A stretch of 55,754 bases of DNA from Pseudomonas sp. GM79 (GCF_000282495.1 NZ_AKJE01000088.1:1-55754), one strand, 5' to 3'; shown: positions 25,438-34,574, numbered from the stretch's first letter. The notes: generated by a model not told the origin, from the sequence alone. Numbers and translations: made by a program.

Positions 25438-26862
25438 ATGAAGTTATCCATGCCACGATTCGATCAGGCCCCTGTCCTGGTGGTCGGTGATGTCATGCTC
25501 GACCGTTACTGGCATGGTGGTACCTCACGGATTTCCCCTGAGGCACCGGTACCGGTAGTCAAAGTCGAGCAAATCGAGGACCGCCCGGGCGGTGCCGCCA
25601 ACGTTGCCCTGAACATTGCCGCGCTCGGTGCGCCGGCCTCGCTGGTCGGCGTGACCGGCGACGACGAGGCTGCCGACAGTCTGGTCAATAGCCTCAAGGG
25701 CGCCGGTGTGCGGGCGTTGTTCCAGCGCATCGCCCACCAGCCGACCATCGTCAAGCTGCGGGTGATGAGCCGTCACCAGCAATTGCTGCGTATCGACTTC
25801 GAAGAACCTTTCTCTACCGACGCCTTGGCGCTGGGCGAGCAAGTCGACGAATTGCTCGAAGGCATCAAGGTGCTGGTGCTGTCCGACTACGGCAAAGGCG
25901 CGCTGAAAAACCATCAGGTGCTGATCCAGGCTGCCCGTGCCCGTGGGATTCCGGTGTTGGCCGATCCCAAGGGCAAGGATTTCTCGATCTACCGCGGCGC
26001 GAGCCTGATCACCCCGAACCTCAGCGAATTCGAAACCATCGTCGGTGGTTGCGCCGATGAACACGAGCTGGTGAGCAAGGGCGCGCAGCTGATGCACGAC
26101 CTCGACCTCGGCGCCTTGCTGGTGACCCGTGGCGAGCACGGCATGACCTTGCTGCGCCCGGATCATCCGGCGTTGCACCTGCCGGCCCGTGCCCGCGAAG
26201 TGTTCGACGTGACCGGCGCCGGTGACACGGTGATTTCTACCCTGGCGGCAGCGATCGCCGCTGGCGAAGAACTGCCTCACGCGGTGGCCCTGGCCAACCT
26301 GGCGGCAGGCATCGTGGTCGGCAAGCTCGGTACCGCGGCCATCAGTGCCCCGGAATTGCGTCGTGCGATCCAGCGTGAAGAAGGTTCCGAGCGTGGTGTG
26401 TTGGGGCTGGAGCAGCTGTTGCTGGCAGTCGACGACGCACGTGCACACAACGAGAAGATTGTGTTCACCAATGGCTGCTTCGACATCCTGCATGCCGGCC
26501 ACGTGACCTACCTCGAACAGGCGCGTGCCCAAGGCGATCGTCTGATCGTGGCGGTCAACGACGATGCGTCGGTGAGCCGGTTGAAAGGGCCGGGTCGGCC
26601 GATCAACAGCGTCGACCGTCGCATGGCTGTACTGGCCGGTCTGGGCGCAGTGGACTGGGTAATCAGCTTCGCTGAAGGCACCCCGGAAAACCTGCTGCGC
26701 GAGGTCAAGCCGGATGTGTTGGTCAAGGGCGGCGATTACGGGATCGACCAGGTGGTTGGCGCAGACATCGTCACTGCTTACGGCGGGACTGTGAAAGTGC
26801 TGGGGCTGGTAGAAAACAGCTCGACCACGGCGATTGTCGAGAAGATCCGCAAATTCGAGTAA
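25438..26862 (+). CDS. hldE: Bifunctional heptose-7-phosphate kinase/heptose-1-phosphate adenylyltransferase
   Basis: 474 residues. The N-terminal PfkB/ribokinase domain has RPGGAANVALNIAALG and the C-terminal catalytic DVTGAGDTV near residue 257; the nucleotidyltransferase domain starts near residue 340 with FTNGCFDILHAGHVTYLEQA (HxGH-type motif). Together they make ADP-D-glycero-heptose precursors used by WaaC and WaaF in this cluster. The frame is open back to 25270, but ATG 25438 with a TGGAG site is the family start. Confidence 0.96.
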   Translation: MKLSMPRFDQAPVLVVGDVMLDRYWHGGTSRISPEAPVPVVKVEQIEDRPGGAANVALNIAALGAPASLVGVTGDDEAADSLVNSLKGAGVRALFQRIAHQPTIVKLRVMSRHQQLLRIDFEEPFSTDALALGEQVDELLEGIKVLVLSDYGKGALKNHQVLIQAARARGIPVLADPKGKDFSIYRGASLITPNLSEFETIVGGCADEHELVSKGAQLMHDLDLGALLVTRGEHGMTLLRPDHPALHLPARAREVFDVTGAGDTVISTLAAAIAAGEELPHAVALANLAAGIVVGKLGTAAISAPELRRAIQREEGSERGVLGLEQLLLAVDDARAHNEKIVFTNGCFDILHAGHVTYLEQARAQGDRLIVAVNDDASVSRLKGPGRPINSVDRRMAVLAGLGAVDWVISFAEGTPENLLREVKPDVLVKGGDYGIDQVVGADIVTAYGGTVKVLGLVENSSTTAIVEKIRKFE

Positions 26863-26868
26863 CACCAA

Positions 26869-26960
26869 AAAAGATCGCAGCCTCGCTTCACTCGACAGCT
26901 CCTACAGGGAATCGCATTTTAATGTAGGAGCTGTCGAGTGAAACGAGGCTGCGATCTTTT
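26869..26960. repeat. Long inverted repeat, family B (terminator between convergent genes)
   Basis: Arms of 38 bases at 26869-26906 and 26923-26960 match at 37 positions, with a 16-base loop (arm core GATCGCAGCCTCG...ACAGCTCCTACA). Runs of A on one side and T on the other make it a plausible bidirectional terminator for hldE and the minus-strand gene ending at 26965. The unit is one of the dispersed Pseudomonas REP types. Confidence 0.85.
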
Positions 26961-26964
26961 GCTT

Positions 26965-27933
26965 TTAAGAGCTGACCTTCTTGCGCGGCACGATTCTTTT
27001 CAGCAGCTGCTTTGCTTTTCCATGCAAGCGGGCTAAACCGGAATCCTTCCCCGGCGGGCTCAAACCCTGTTGGCGCACCCAGTCTTTCCAGCGAATCCGC
27101 TCATCCTTCACCAGCCATCCTTCCTGTCGGGCAAAACTCTCTGCCAGATATAGCCCGCGGGTACTCGCCGGGTACAGCTGATCTTTTTTCAGGGTATACA
27201 GCTCGGCCATCGGCTGGCCGTCCTGCAGTGGCATCAGATACAAATCGGGACGTTTGCGATCGAGCCGGGCCACCAGTTGATCGCCTTCCAGTCGTTCGTC
27301 GACATGAAACAGGCTTAGGGACTTGGCTTCCTTGGGCACATCCAGGCGCAAGTCGTAGATCAATTGCAGCGACGCGGTCGGCAAATGCACGTAGGCCCGA
27401 GGACGCTCGATCAGCGGCATGTTGGCGCAGCGCACCGGCCGCGCCGAACCGGACAGCGGTGTCAGGCGAAACGGCAGGGCTTCGCGGTAATGCAGGGCGG
27501 ACGAGTAGGGCGCGGGCAGCCAGGTGTCGTTGAAACGCCCGCTGAGCCAGCCTTCCGGGGTTTCCAGAAGGCACTCTTCGGCAATTTCCTGGGTTGCCGT
27601 GTGCAGCGGCAGGTTCAGTTCATGGGCCGGCACATAACCCGAGATCAGCTTGAGCACCACATCGCCTCGGTCCTGCCGACGCTGACGCACCAATACCCAG
27701 TAATCGCGATTCTGCCAATGCAGGGTCAGGCGCACCGAAACCCCGAGGTTCGCCAGCTCCAGGGCAAACCGTTCGCTGTCGGGCACCGTTACCGGACGGC
27801 GGCGCTGCAAAGTCTGGGAGAAATTCAACGGCATCCCGACGCTCTGGTAACTCAGGCCTTCGGGTGTCGCTTCGACGAATAACGGCAAGGTCTTGAAGTT
27901 GCTCGGGTTCTTTCTTATCAGCGTACGCGGCAT
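26965..27933 (-). CDS. Conserved protein with a degenerate Nudix-like box
   Basis: 322 residues, no signal peptide or membrane segment, basic C-terminus. Not firmly recognised; by position it corresponds to PA4993. Residues 99-121 (GYVPAHE...TQEIAEECLL) resemble a Nudix box: G-x5-E is followed by QExxEE, but there are nine rather than seven residues between and Gln replaces the Arg. It also has the segment GGDVVLKLISGYV preceding this, as Nudix strands would. Last of three minus-strand genes, 32 bases after the aldo/keto reductase gene, probably in the same operon. Confidence 0.75.
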   Translation of the reverse strand: MPRTLIRKNPSNFKTLPLFVEATPEGLSYQSVGMPLNFSQTLQRRRPVTVPDSERFALELANLGVSVRLTLHWQNRDYWVLVRQRRQDRGDVVLKLISGYVPAHELNLPLHTATQEIAEECLLETPEGWLSGRFNDTWLPAPYSSALHYREALPFRLTPLSGSARPVRCANMPLIERPRAYVHLPTASLQLIYDLRLDVPKEAKSLSLFHVDERLEGDQLVARLDRKRPDLYLMPLQDGQPMAELYTLKKDQLYPASTRGLYLAESFARQEGWLVKDERIRWKDWVRQQGLSPPGKDSGLARLHGKAKQLLKRIVPRKKVSS

Positions 27934-27965
27934 GTCGGCTCCTGCTTAAGGCCGCGTGGGCGGCA

Positions 27966-28778
27966 TCAATGGCTACGAAGGACCTGCGCAACGGTCGCGA
28001 CGTTGTGGGCGAGGTGCAGCGGATTGATGGTCCCGACAATAGCACTGGCCACACCCGGGTGTTCAAACAACAACTCGAAGCTGGCGCGCACCGGGTCCAC
28101 GCCAGGGCTCAAGCAAACGTGGCCGCTGGCCAGGGCTTTTTTGACCAGGATCGCTTTGCCGTGAGCAGCAGCATAGTCAATGACTGGCTTCTCGTTCTGT
28201 TCGTTCAGATTGTAGGTGACCATCGCGCAATCACCTTGTTCCAGAGCCTTCAAGCCGCCTTCGACGGTTTTACCGGAAAAACCGAAACCGCGAATCTTGC
28301 CTTCGCGCTTGAGCTCGGAGAGGGTCGCATAGACCTCGCTGCCATTGAGGATTGCCAGGTCGTTGCCGTCGGAGTGCACCAGTACCAGATCGATAACATC
28401 CGTTTCCAGGCGTTGCAGGCTGCGTTCCACCGAGAGGCGCGTATGGGCGGCGCTGAAGTCGTGGTGCGACTGGCCGTCGGCAAATTCTTCGCCAACCTTG
28501 CTGACGATCACCCAGTCCTGACGTTGACCCCGCAGCAACGGGCCAAGACGCTCTTCGCTGCGGCCATAGGCCGGCGCGGTGTCGATCAGGTTGATGCCCA
28601 GGTCGCGCGCGAGTTTGAGCAGCATGCGCGCTTCGTCATCGCCGGGGATCTGGAAACCGTTGGGATACTTCACTCCTTGATCGCGGCCAAGTTTCACCGT
28701 GCCCAGGCCCAGGGGCGAAACCAGCAGGCCGGTGCTGCCCAAAGGGCGATGCAGATCGTGCAGGGTCGGTTGGCTCAT
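27966..28778 (-). CDS. Aldo/keto reductase
   Basis: 270 residues, (beta/alpha)8 NADPH-dependent oxidoreductase, PA4992-like. Motifs: LGLGTVKLGRD, the catalytic-tetrad Asp and Tyr in INLIDTAPAYGRSEERLG, Lys in WVIVSKVG, and His in DLVLVHSDG; the C-terminal ASAIVGTINPLHLAHNV binds the cofactor. It starts four bases inside the FAD oxidoreductase gene (ATGA), so the two are coupled. The substrate is not known. Confidence 0.88.
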   Translation of the reverse strand: MSQPTLHDLHRPLGSTGLLVSPLGLGTVKLGRDQGVKYPNGFQIPGDDEARMLLKLARDLGINLIDTAPAYGRSEERLGPLLRGQRQDWVIVSKVGEEFADGQSHHDFSAAHTRLSVERSLQRLETDVIDLVLVHSDGNDLAILNGSEVYATLSELKREGKIRGFGFSGKTVEGGLKALEQGDCAMVTYNLNEQNEKPVIDYAAAHGKAILVKKALASGHVCLSPGVDPVRASFELLFEHPGVASAIVGTINPLHLAHNVATVAQVLRSH

Positions 28779-29950
28779 GGCAGCAGTTGCTCCCAGGCAG
28801 GGACGCCCATCGGCGGTTTTGGCAGTTCCGGCAGCGGCGCCGGATGGCTCGGCTGGATGCCGTCGCGTTGCAGTGCGGCGAGGACGCGGTCAGCGAAGTC
28901 CGGCGCCAGGGCCAGTTTGGTCGGCCAACCCACCAGCAGACGATCCTGCTCGGCGAGGAAGGCATTGTCCGGGCGGGTCAGGCCTGATTGCAGCGGCTCG
29001 GCGCGCTCGACCCGCAAGGTCGCCCACTGCGCGGTGCTCAAGTCGATCCACGGCAGCAGGTTGCCGAGTTCTTTTTTCGCCGTGGCGATTTGCGCCGCAG
29101 GATCGCGGGCCACGCCTTCGGCTTCGGCGATATCGCCTCCCAGATACCAGACCCATTGACCATCGACGGCCGGGTGGGTAGTCACGGTAATGCGCGGCTT
29201 CGGCCCGCCGCCCAGGCAATGGGCGTACAGCGGTTTGAGGCCCGGGCCTTTGACGATGATCATGTGCAGGGGACGGCGCTGCATGGCCGGTTGGCTCAGG
29301 CCCAGCGCCGTGAGCAGGTCGGCGGTGCCGGCACCGGCGCTGAGAACGATGCGCTGGGCGCGAATCTCGCGTTCGTCGACTTTCAAGCCGACCAGTTCGC
29401 CGTTTTCCAGCAGCGGTTCGATGTGCTGACCGGCCAGTAGACCGTCACCGGCCAAATCGGCCAGGCGCTGGATCAGGCTTGGCACGTCAACCACCAATTC
29501 CGCCAGGCGATAGACCTTGCCCTTGAAACGCTTGTCTTGCAGGGCTGGCGGCAATTGTTCGCCCTTGACCTGATCGACCCGCCCGCGCACGGCTTTGCTG
29601 GCAAAGAAACTGGTGAGGTTGCCGGCGAGGGTGCCGGGGGACCAGAGGTAATGGGCGTCGGACAGCAGACGCACGCCGGACAGGTCCAGTTCACCGTCGC
29701 CGGCCAACGCTTCACGCCAGCGACGCGGCATGTCGGCAATGGCTTCCGAGGCGCCGGTCAGGGCGCCGTGCAACGCGTACTTGGCGCCGCCGTGGATGAT
29801 CCCTTGGGACTTCACGCTCTGCCCGCCACCGAGGCTGGCGCTTTCCACCAGCACGGTCGAAAAGCCCTGGCGGCGCAGGCGCGCATTCAGCCAGAGGCCG
29901 GCGACACCAGCGCCGACAATCAGAACGTCGGTGGAAATAACGGATGGCAT
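28775..29950 (-). CDS. FAD-dependent oxidoreductase (D-amino-acid oxidase type)
   Basis: 391 residues. N-terminal FAD Rossmann motif DVLIVGAGVAGLWLNARLRRQG, then SLGGGQSVKSQGIIHGGAKYAL, as in DAO/glycerol-3-phosphate-dehydrogenase-like flavoproteins; the second flavin contact RIVLSAGAGTADLL is near residue 220. PA4991-like. First gene of a three-gene operon with the aldo/keto reductase and the Nudix-like protein. The substrate is unknown. Confidence 0.87.
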   Translation of the reverse strand: MPSVISTDVLIVGAGVAGLWLNARLRRQGFSTVLVESASLGGGQSVKSQGIIHGGAKYALHGALTGASEAIADMPRRWREALAGDGELDLSGVRLLSDAHYLWSPGTLAGNLTSFFASKAVRGRVDQVKGEQLPPALQDKRFKGKVYRLAELVVDVPSLIQRLADLAGDGLLAGQHIEPLLENGELVGLKVDEREIRAQRIVLSAGAGTADLLTALGLSQPAMQRRPLHMIIVKGPGLKPLYAHCLGGGPKPRITVTTHPAVDGQWVWYLGGDIAEAEGVARDPAAQIATAKKELGNLLPWIDLSTAQWATLRVERAEPLQSGLTRPDNAFLAEQDRLLVGWPTKLALAPDFADRVLAALQRDGIQPSHPAPLPELPKPPMGVPAWEQLLP

Positions 29951-30039
29951 GCAGCGACCTCAGTGTTCAAGACGAGGGCGCAGTATACAGACTCGAAGAA
30001 AAGGGGATTGTTGGTGATCAATCGGATGGATGCAAAACC

Positions 30040-30129
30040 TGTGGGAGCGGGCTTGCTCGCGAAAGCGGTGTGTCAGGCAACATAGAAGTCGACTGACAGC
30101 CCCTCTTCGCGAGCAAGCCCGCTCCCACA
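30040..30129. repeat. REP pair, family A (inverted)
   Basis: Copies at 30040-30061 and 30108-30129, between the 3' end of the SMR gene and the 5' side of the FAD oxidoreductase gene. Confidence 0.9.
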
Positions 30130-30148
30130 ATGGATCGCACTTCGGGTT

Positions 30149-30481
30149 TTAATGCCCGGCGGTTTTGGAGAAGAGCTGGATGACTACGACACCCAATACG
30201 ATGAGCGCCATCCCCAGCATTGCCGGCACATCGAGCTTCTGCCCGTAGATAAACAGCGCCGCAACGCTGACCATCACGATGCCCATGCCGGCCCATACCG
30301 CGTAGGCCACGCCCACCGGAACACTGCGCACCACCAGGGTCAGCATCCAGAAAGCAATGCCATAACCGACGATGACCAGCAGCAGCGGCAGTGGCGTGCT
30401 GATACCTTTGACCGCTTTCATCGAAACGGTGGCGATCACTTCGGCGCAGATGGCGATGGCCAGGTAGTAGTAAGCGGTCAT
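30149..30481 (-). CDS. Small multidrug resistance (SMR) transporter
   Basis: 110 residues, four transmembrane helices, EmrE-type. The essential glutamate is E14 in AICAEVIATVSMKA; the helix-4 signature LGMALIVLGVVVIQLFS is present. Proton-driven export of small cations such as quaternary ammonium compounds is the family role. PA4990-like. Diverges from the LysR gene, with a 103-base shared control region containing nested inverted repeats. Confidence 0.92.
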   Translation of the reverse strand: MTAYYYLAIAICAEVIATVSMKAVKGISTPLPLLLVIVGYGIAFWMLTLVVRSVPVGVAYAVWAGMGIVMVSVAALFIYGQKLDVPAMLGMALIVLGVVVIQLFSKTAGH

Positions 30482-30535
30482 GGGTCAATCCTCGTATGAA
30501 GTGTTGCTCTCTGAGGTCGGCATTCTAGAGATTCG

Positions 30536-30570
30536 CCAGATGCGGTAAAGTCATTACCTATCTGATCTGG
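30536..30570. promoter_or_regulatory. Candidate LysR operator between SMR and LysR genes
   Basis: Nested inverted repeats: CCAGAT (30536-30541) with ATCTGG (30565-30570), and inside them GGTAA-AGTCA-TTACC (30544-30558). Location in the divergent gap is typical for a LysR regulator controlling itself and its neighbour. Confidence 0.5.
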
Positions 30571-30584
30571 AGATGGGTTGAGCC

Positions 30585-31475
30585 ATGAACATGCAATGGA
30601 ATCTGGAACAGCTGCGCTTGTTTGTCAGTGTCGCGGAACAGCGTTCGTTCTCCGCGGTGGCGCGGGATCAGCGCAAGGCGCAGTCGGCGGTCAGCAGTTC
30701 GATTGCGCTGCTGGAAGAGGACCTGGGCGTCAGCCTGTTCGATCGCAGTAGTGGTCGTCAGCCGAAACTCACCGAAGCCGGCACCGCCCTGCTTGAGGAG
30801 GCGCGGGAAGTACTGCGCCAATGCGAGCGCCTCAATGGCCGGGCGCTGGCGATGATGCGCGGCCAGGAAGCGAGTCTGCGGGTGGCTCAGGATGAGGCGA
30901 TGCCCTATCAAGCAGTGGTTGAAAGCTTCGAGGCCCTGGCAGAAAAGTTTCCCAGCCTCGAAGTTCAGCTGACCAGCGCCGCCCAGGGGGATGTCGCGCG
31001 CAAATTGGTGGAGCGCCGGGCCGATCTGGGCTTGCTGTTTTATCATGAGCAAATACCCGAAGCCCTCGAGCGGCGGGTGCTGGGTAGCGTCGAAATGGTT
31101 ACGGTGTGCGGCGTCGGGCATCCCATGGCGCAGCAGGCGCAGGTCGATTGCCAGCAAATGGCGCAGCATCGACAGTTGCTGATGTCCACGCAATCCAGCG
31201 TCTATCCCGGTAGTGAGCCGGCCAGCCCGCAGGTCTGGCGCGCCGACAGTTTCTATGTGATGGCTGAATGGGTCATGCGCGGTCTTGGTTGGGCCTGGTT
31301 GCCGCGACATGTGGTGCAGTACCCGGCGTATCAGAATCAGATGGTCGAACTGGCCAGCGAATGGACGCCGCCGGCCTTGATTGTCGAACTGGTCTGGCGT
31401 CGCGATGAGCCCCTCGGCCCGGCGGCCCGTTGGCTGGCGGAACGTTTTGCCGTGCACTTGCAGGCGATCGGCTAA
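30585..31475 (+). CDS. LysR-family transcriptional regulator
   Basis: 296 residues. N-terminal winged helix-turn-helix (LRLFVSVAEQRSFSAVARDQRKAQSAVSSSIALLEEDLGVSLFDR), then a periplasmic-binding-protein-like effector domain. PA4989-like. Divergent to the SMR gene, which it probably regulates together with itself. It ends 22 bases before waaA, so read-through into waaA is likely. Confidence 0.93.
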   Translation: MNMQWNLEQLRLFVSVAEQRSFSAVARDQRKAQSAVSSSIALLEEDLGVSLFDRSSGRQPKLTEAGTALLEEAREVLRQCERLNGRALAMMRGQEASLRVAQDEAMPYQAVVESFEALAEKFPSLEVQLTSAAQGDVARKLVERRADLGLLFYHEQIPEALERRVLGSVEMVTVCGVGHPMAQQAQVDCQQMAQHRQLLMSTQSSVYPGSEPASPQVWRADSFYVMAEWVMRGLGWAWLPRHVVQYPAYQNQMVELASEWTPPALIVELVWRRDEPLGPAARWLAERFAVHLQAIG

Positions 31476-31497
31476 AAAACCGATAAACTCCGCCGCC

Positions 31498-32778
31498 ATG
31501 AATAGAACTCTCTACACCGCGCTGTTTTACCTGGGGCTGCCATTGGTAGCGATTCGGCTTTGGCTGCGGGCGCGCAAGGCGCCGGCGTACGCCAAGCGCA
31601 TTGGCGAACGGTTCTCCCTCGCGCTACCGGCGATGAAGCCGGGCGGTATCTGGGTGCATGCGGTGTCGGTGGGCGAAAGCATCGCCGCCGCGCCGATGAT
31701 CCGCGCCTTGCTGCAACGGTATCCGACGCTGCCGATCACCGTCACCTGCATGACCCCGACCGGGTCCGAGCGGATCCAGGCATTGTTCGCCAACGAGCCG
31801 CGCATTCAGCACTGCTATTTGCCTTATGACTTGCCCTGCGCCGCCAAGCGATTCCTAGATCGGGCCCGGCCGAAACTGGCGGTGATCATGGAAACCGAAC
31901 TCTGGCCCAACCATATCCACCAATGCGCCAAGCGCGGGATTCCCGTGGCGCTGGCCAATGCGCGACTGTCCGAGCGCTCAGCCAAAGGCTATGGCCGCTT
32001 CCATAAACTGACTGGGCCGATGCTCGCCGAGATGAGCCTGTTCGCGGTGCAGACCGAAGCCGAGGCGCAGCGCTTCCGGGATTTGGGCGCGCGCCCGGAA
32101 ACCGTCGAAGTGACCGGTTCGATCAAGTTCGACCTGACCATCGACCCACGACTGCTGCAGCGTGCCGCTGAGTTGCGTGCGCAGTGGCAGGCGCAGGATC
32201 GCCCGGTATGGATCGCCGCGAGTACCCATGAAGGTGAAGACGACGTGGTGCTGGCAGCCCATCGTCGGCTGTTGGCCAATCATCCTGATGCGCTGCTGAT
32301 TCTGGTGCCGCGCCATCCGGAGCGTTTCAACCCGGTGTTCGAATTGTGCCGGCAGCAGGGATTCGCCACGGTGCGGCGTTCGACGGGCGAGCCGGTTACC
32401 GCCAGTACTTCGGTGCTGTTGGGCGACACCATGGGCGAGTTGCTGTTTCTCTATGCGTTGGCCGACAGCGCGTTCGTCGGTGGCAGCCTGGTGCCCAACG
32501 GCGGTCATAACCTGCTGGAACCGGCGGCCCTTGCCAAACCGGTGCTCAGCGGGCCGCACCTGTTCAACTTCCTCGAAATCGCCACGCAGTTGCGTAGCGC
32601 CGGGGCGTTGGCCGAGGTCGATGATGCCGAAGGTCTGGCGCTGGCGGTGCAGCGACTGTTCGAATTGCCGAGCGATGCGCAGCGGATGGCGGAGGCGGGG
32701 CTGAAAGTGATGCGCACCAATCAGGGGGCGTTGCAGCGGTTGCTGGATGGGGTGGGCAGGTTGATCGACAAGTCCTGA
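31498..32778 (+). CDS. waaA: Kdo transferase
   Basis: 426 residues, GT30. Adds Kdo residues to lipid IVA, the first step of LPS core assembly. An N-terminal hydrophobic anchor (TALFYLGLPLVAIRL) is followed by GIWVHAVSVGES with the family Glu/His region, PTGSERIQ, METELWPN, and GGHNLLEPAALAKPV (Kdo-donor pocket) at the C-terminal side. ATG 31498 is the family start. No Shine-Dalgarno sequence precedes it: TAAACTCCGCCGCC lies directly upstream, so translation may rely on coupling to the LysR gene or be leaderless. Confidence 0.95.
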   Translation: MNRTLYTALFYLGLPLVAIRLWLRARKAPAYAKRIGERFSLALPAMKPGGIWVHAVSVGESIAAAPMIRALLQRYPTLPITVTCMTPTGSERIQALFANEPRIQHCYLPYDLPCAAKRFLDRARPKLAVIMETELWPNHIHQCAKRGIPVALANARLSERSAKGYGRFHKLTGPMLAEMSLFAVQTEAEAQRFRDLGARPETVEVTGSIKFDLTIDPRLLQRAAELRAQWQAQDRPVWIAASTHEGEDDVVLAAHRRLLANHPDALLILVPRHPERFNPVFELCRQQGFATVRRSTGEPVTASTSVLLGDTMGELLFLYALADSAFVGGSLVPNGGHNLLEPAALAKPVLSGPHLFNFLEIATQLRSAGALAEVDDAEGLALAVQRLFELPSDAQRMAEAGLKVMRTNQGALQRLLDGVGRLIDKS

Positions 32779-32795
32779 ATTTGTCACTGCTCCTT

Positions 32796-32928
32796 TGTGG
32801 CGAGGGAGCTTGCTCCCGCTCGGCTGCGAAGCAGTCGTGGAATCAGCCGATGTGGTCTACCAGACAGACCGCATGCTCAGGGTTTGGGGCCGCTTCGCAG
32901 CCCAGCGGGAGCAAGCTCCCTCGCCACA
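32796..32928. repeat. Inverted repeat, family C
   Basis: Arms of 37 bases at 32796-32832 and 32892-32928 differ at one position (core GCGAGGGAGCTTGCTCCCGC), with a 59-base loop. Lies between the convergent waaA and tolC genes and may also terminate transcription. Confidence 0.85.
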
Positions 32929-32938
32929 GAGTTTTCTT

Positions 32939-34378
32939 TTATTGGGCGGGATTAGCCCGTAATTGCTCCGCCGCAGCCTTGGCCAGATCCGGTGGCAGGA
33001 AGTCCTTGTCCGGGTTGTAGTCGGGTTTGAGGTAACGCGTCAGGTCCTGCAAATCCCCCGGGTTCAACGTGCCGGCGGCCTGCTTCAAGCGCAGGTTGTC
33101 GAGGATGTAGTCGTAGCGGGTGTTGTTGTAGTTGCGCACCGAGGTGTACAGCTGACGCTGGGCATCGAGCACGTCAACGATGTTGCGCGTTCCCACCTGA
33201 TAACCGATTTCGGTCGCTTCCACCGCGCTCTGGTTGGAGATGATCGACTGCCGGCGGGCCTGCACCTGCTCGACGTCGGTGTTCACGGCGCGGTGCAGAT
33301 TGCGGGTGTTTTCCACGACCTGACGACGCAGCGCTTCGCGTTGTTGTTCGGTCTGAGTCAGCAGCGAATAGGACTCACGCACCTGGGAGCTGGTCAGCCC
33401 GCCGCTGTAGAGCGGGATGCTCAATTGCAGGCCAACCGTGCGCTGCTCGACATCGCCGCCGTAACGCACGCCGTTCGGGTTCGGGTTGGTAAAGCCGAGG
33501 GCGTCGTTGTCACCTTTCTTGTATTGCGCGACCGCATCCAGGGTGGGCGCATGCCCGGCCTTGCGCTGCTTGAGGGTTTCCTCGGCGGCGCTCACCGCGT
33601 AGTTGCTGGCCAGCAAATTCAGGTTCTGCTTGGCGGCGGTGTCGACCCAGGCTTTGGCATCGTTCGGTGCCGGCGGCAGGATCGGCAAGGTGTGGACAAT
33701 GCCCTGAATCGAGTTGTACTGACGGTTGGTCAGGGTGATCAGCGCTTCGAACGCGTCATCCACCTGGCGCTGAGCAAGAATCCGGTTGGCCCGCGCGGTG
33801 TCGTAACTGGCTTGGGATTGCAGCACGTCGGTCTTGTCCGACAGACCGACGTCGAAGCGCTCGTTGGACTGGTCGAGTTGACGCTTGAATGCCGCTTCTT
33901 CGGCCTTGGTCGAGGCCAAAGTGTCCTGGCTGCGCAGCACGTTGAAGTAACTTTCGGCACTTTGCAGAATCAGGTTCTGTTCAGTGGCCGAAAGTTGCAA
34001 GGCTGCCTGTTCGTTAACGTCCTTGGCGGCCTGTAACTGGAACCAGCGATCGGCGCGGAAAATCGGTTGCGCGAGAGTCGCCTGATACACCGTGCCGCTG
34101 CGGGTCGAGGTCAGCGATGGCTGGTCGAGCGAGGTGCGGGTGTTGTTCAGGTCGGCACCGGCAGACAGGTTGGGCAACAGGCCAGCGCGAGCCTGGGGCA
34201 CGACTTCCTTCTGGGCGCCATATTGGGCGCGGGCGGCGGCGAGGTCGGCGTTGTTGTCCACCGCTTCCTGATAGACGCTGACCAGGTCAGTCTTGGTCGA
34301 TAAGGGCGCTTCTGCTGCCCAGGCCATTCCATTGGACGCACAAGACACGGCAAGGGCCAGTGAGAGTTTGCGCAGCAT
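32939..34378 (-). CDS. TolC-family outer-membrane channel
   Basis: 479 residues with a signal peptide (cleavage likely after AMAWA, before AEAPL). Trimeric outer-membrane/periplasmic channel used by type I secretion and efflux systems. Two TolC repeats are visible, each with the NP/S-and-coiled-coil pattern (QAARAQYGAQKEVVPQARAGLLPN; then the second half from residue about 250), and the conserved end segment NIVDVLDAQRQLYTSVRNYNNTRYDYIL. Corresponds to PA4974 (OpmH) of PAO1. AGGGATGG precedes the ATG; no pump genes adjoin it. Confidence 0.88.
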   Translation of the reverse strand: MLRKLSLALAVSCASNGMAWAAEAPLSTKTDLVSVYQEAVDNNADLAAARAQYGAQKEVVPQARAGLLPNLSAGADLNNTRTSLDQPSLTSTRSGTVYQATLAQPIFRADRWFQLQAAKDVNEQAALQLSATEQNLILQSAESYFNVLRSQDTLASTKAEEAAFKRQLDQSNERFDVGLSDKTDVLQSQASYDTARANRILAQRQVDDAFEALITLTNRQYNSIQGIVHTLPILPPAPNDAKAWVDTAAKQNLNLLASNYAVSAAEETLKQRKAGHAPTLDAVAQYKKGDNDALGFTNPNPNGVRYGGDVEQRTVGLQLSIPLYSGGLTSSQVRESYSLLTQTEQQREALRRQVVENTRNLHRAVNTDVEQVQARRQSIISNQSAVEATEIGYQVGTRNIVDVLDAQRQLYTSVRNYNNTRYDYILDNLRLKQAAGTLNPGDLQDLTRYLKPDYNPDKDFLPPDLAKAAAEQLRANPAQ

Positions 34379-34574
34379 GAGGCCATCCCTAAAAAATTAC
34401 GCTGATAATTTGAGCGCCAAGGCTACGGCGCGGCGCCCTGCAGCGTCAAGGCGCGGCATGGCGTAGCGAGTGTAGTTGCACGCAGGCATGGCAACAATCC
34501 TGCAATTGCGCCATTCATCATGGTGTTTGCTGCGGAGTTGGCGTTCTTTGCCGGTTGTGTCTAGACTGGCCGGG
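34379..34574. promoter_or_regulatory. tolC/thiC divergent gap with thiC promoter
   Basis: A thiC promoter is readable: TTGGCG at 34538-34543, 18-base spacer, TAGACT at 34562-34567, putting the start near 34574 at the beginning of the riboswitch. The tolC side is AT-rich next to its start, but I cannot define its promoter. Confidence 0.55.
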
